Below, one piece after another: positions 63,685 through 64,000 of a stretch of 64,000 nucleotides of DNA. The notes under the pieces are model-generated. The model ran no database searches. It had not been told where the DNA came from and saw only the letters and a list, made by a program, of their open reading frames with translations. The DNA comes from Eucalyptus grandis (Eukaryota; Streptophyta; Magnoliopsida; Myrtales; Myrtaceae), in contig NC_052614.1 of the NCBI RefSeq assembly GCF_016545825.1, positions 4,254,630 to 4,318,629 of the forward strand. The letters are read 5' to 3'. The position numbers and the translations under genes were made by a program. Each line of letters opens with the position of its first letter. The first letter of the stretch is position 1.

Positions 63685-63855
63685 TAGGGTGTCGAAACCG
63701 AACCGAAAACCGAACAACCGAACCGAAAAATTCGGATTTTTCGGTTCGGTTCGGTTTTGTTCGGTTCCGTGAAAACCAATATCTTTTAATTGGTTCGGTT
63801 TTTATCGGTTAACCGAACCAAACCGAACCAAAAACCGATAAAATCAAATCTTCGG
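63685..63855. repeat. GGTTCGGTT/AACCGAACC repeat, probable MITE part
   Basis: Dense 'accgaaccg' on the left and 'ggttcggttcggtt' on the right, able to fold on itself, beginning near 'agggtgtcgaaaccg'. Similar in composition to the element at 43593-43979, but the second terminus is not identified before the window ends. Confidence 0.6.
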
Positions 63856-64000
63856 TTTTATTCTCTCCCGATGCTGAGGCCTCTCCTCTTGTGTCTCGTC
63901 TTGGTCGGCTTGGACGTGCAACGGCGATGGCGATCACTTAGGTGCGGCGGAGGGGAAGCTACTGTGGTGCCGTCGCTCGGAGGGAGGAGCTGTAGGCCGC
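63856..64000. other. GC-rich window end, nothing assigned
   Basis: GC content rises sharply compared with the left flank. The sequence is too short to judge whether it is coding, part of the preceding repeat, or flank. Confidence 0.4.

Overview
The window is a piece of plant nuclear DNA. Coding sequence sits in short exons with GT-AG introns on an AT-rich background, between LTR retrotransposons, LINEs, SINEs and a MITE. The gene families (TIR-type NB-LRR resistance genes, condensin-II CAP-D3, a UBP22-type ubiquitin protease, spermidine synthase) and the TIR-NB-LRR architecture point to a dicot. A woody, Myrtales-like species is my guess and cannot be proved from the sequence. No gene in the window reads as intact: each one carries frameshifts, is truncated, or is split by a transposon. 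Many lesions are single bases, some beside homopolymers, so assembly or sequencing error must be excluded before all are called pseudogenes.

Layout. 1.1-3.3 kb (minus): the last six exons of a CAP-D3 gene. 3.9-16.7 kb: copy A of a large direct segmental duplication, carrying TNL-A (minus, 8.56-15.12 kb). 18.5-19.4 kb: a copied fragment holding spermidine synthase exon 1. 19.5-22.7 kb: a 3.2-kb solo LTR with a perfect 5-bp target duplication. 23.9-24.9 kb: unidentified coding-like blocks on minus. 26.0-43.1 kb (minus): a UBP22-like gene split by two Ty1/copia elements. One (27.6-32.3 kb, plus) lies in an intron. The other is a Sirevirus-like element (33.2-42.7 kb, minus) inserted in a coding exon. 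43.6-44.0 kb: a hAT-like MITE. 44.4-46.4 kb (minus): a decayed spermidine synthase gene. 47.2-63.6 kb: copy B of the segmental duplication with TNL-B (minus, 51.99-60.28 kb), later hit by two 5'-truncated LINEs and two tRNA-derived SINEs that copy A lacks. The last 0.3 kb holds another GGTTC-rich repeat and GC-rich DNA.

The two TNL paralogues share an exon plan: TIR exon, 120-bp phase-2 intron, NB-ARC exon, long intron, short exon, long LRR exon. They decayed differently. A has two frameshifts in the LRR exon; B has a 1-base loss in an A/T run in NB-ARC and another frameshift in the LRR. The most notable points are a predicted N-myristoylation/S-acylation start on TNL-B, an intron readable in frame in B but stopped in A, the extra ORF behind pol in the Sirevirus-like element, and transposon insertions found in only one copy, which order the events after the duplication.
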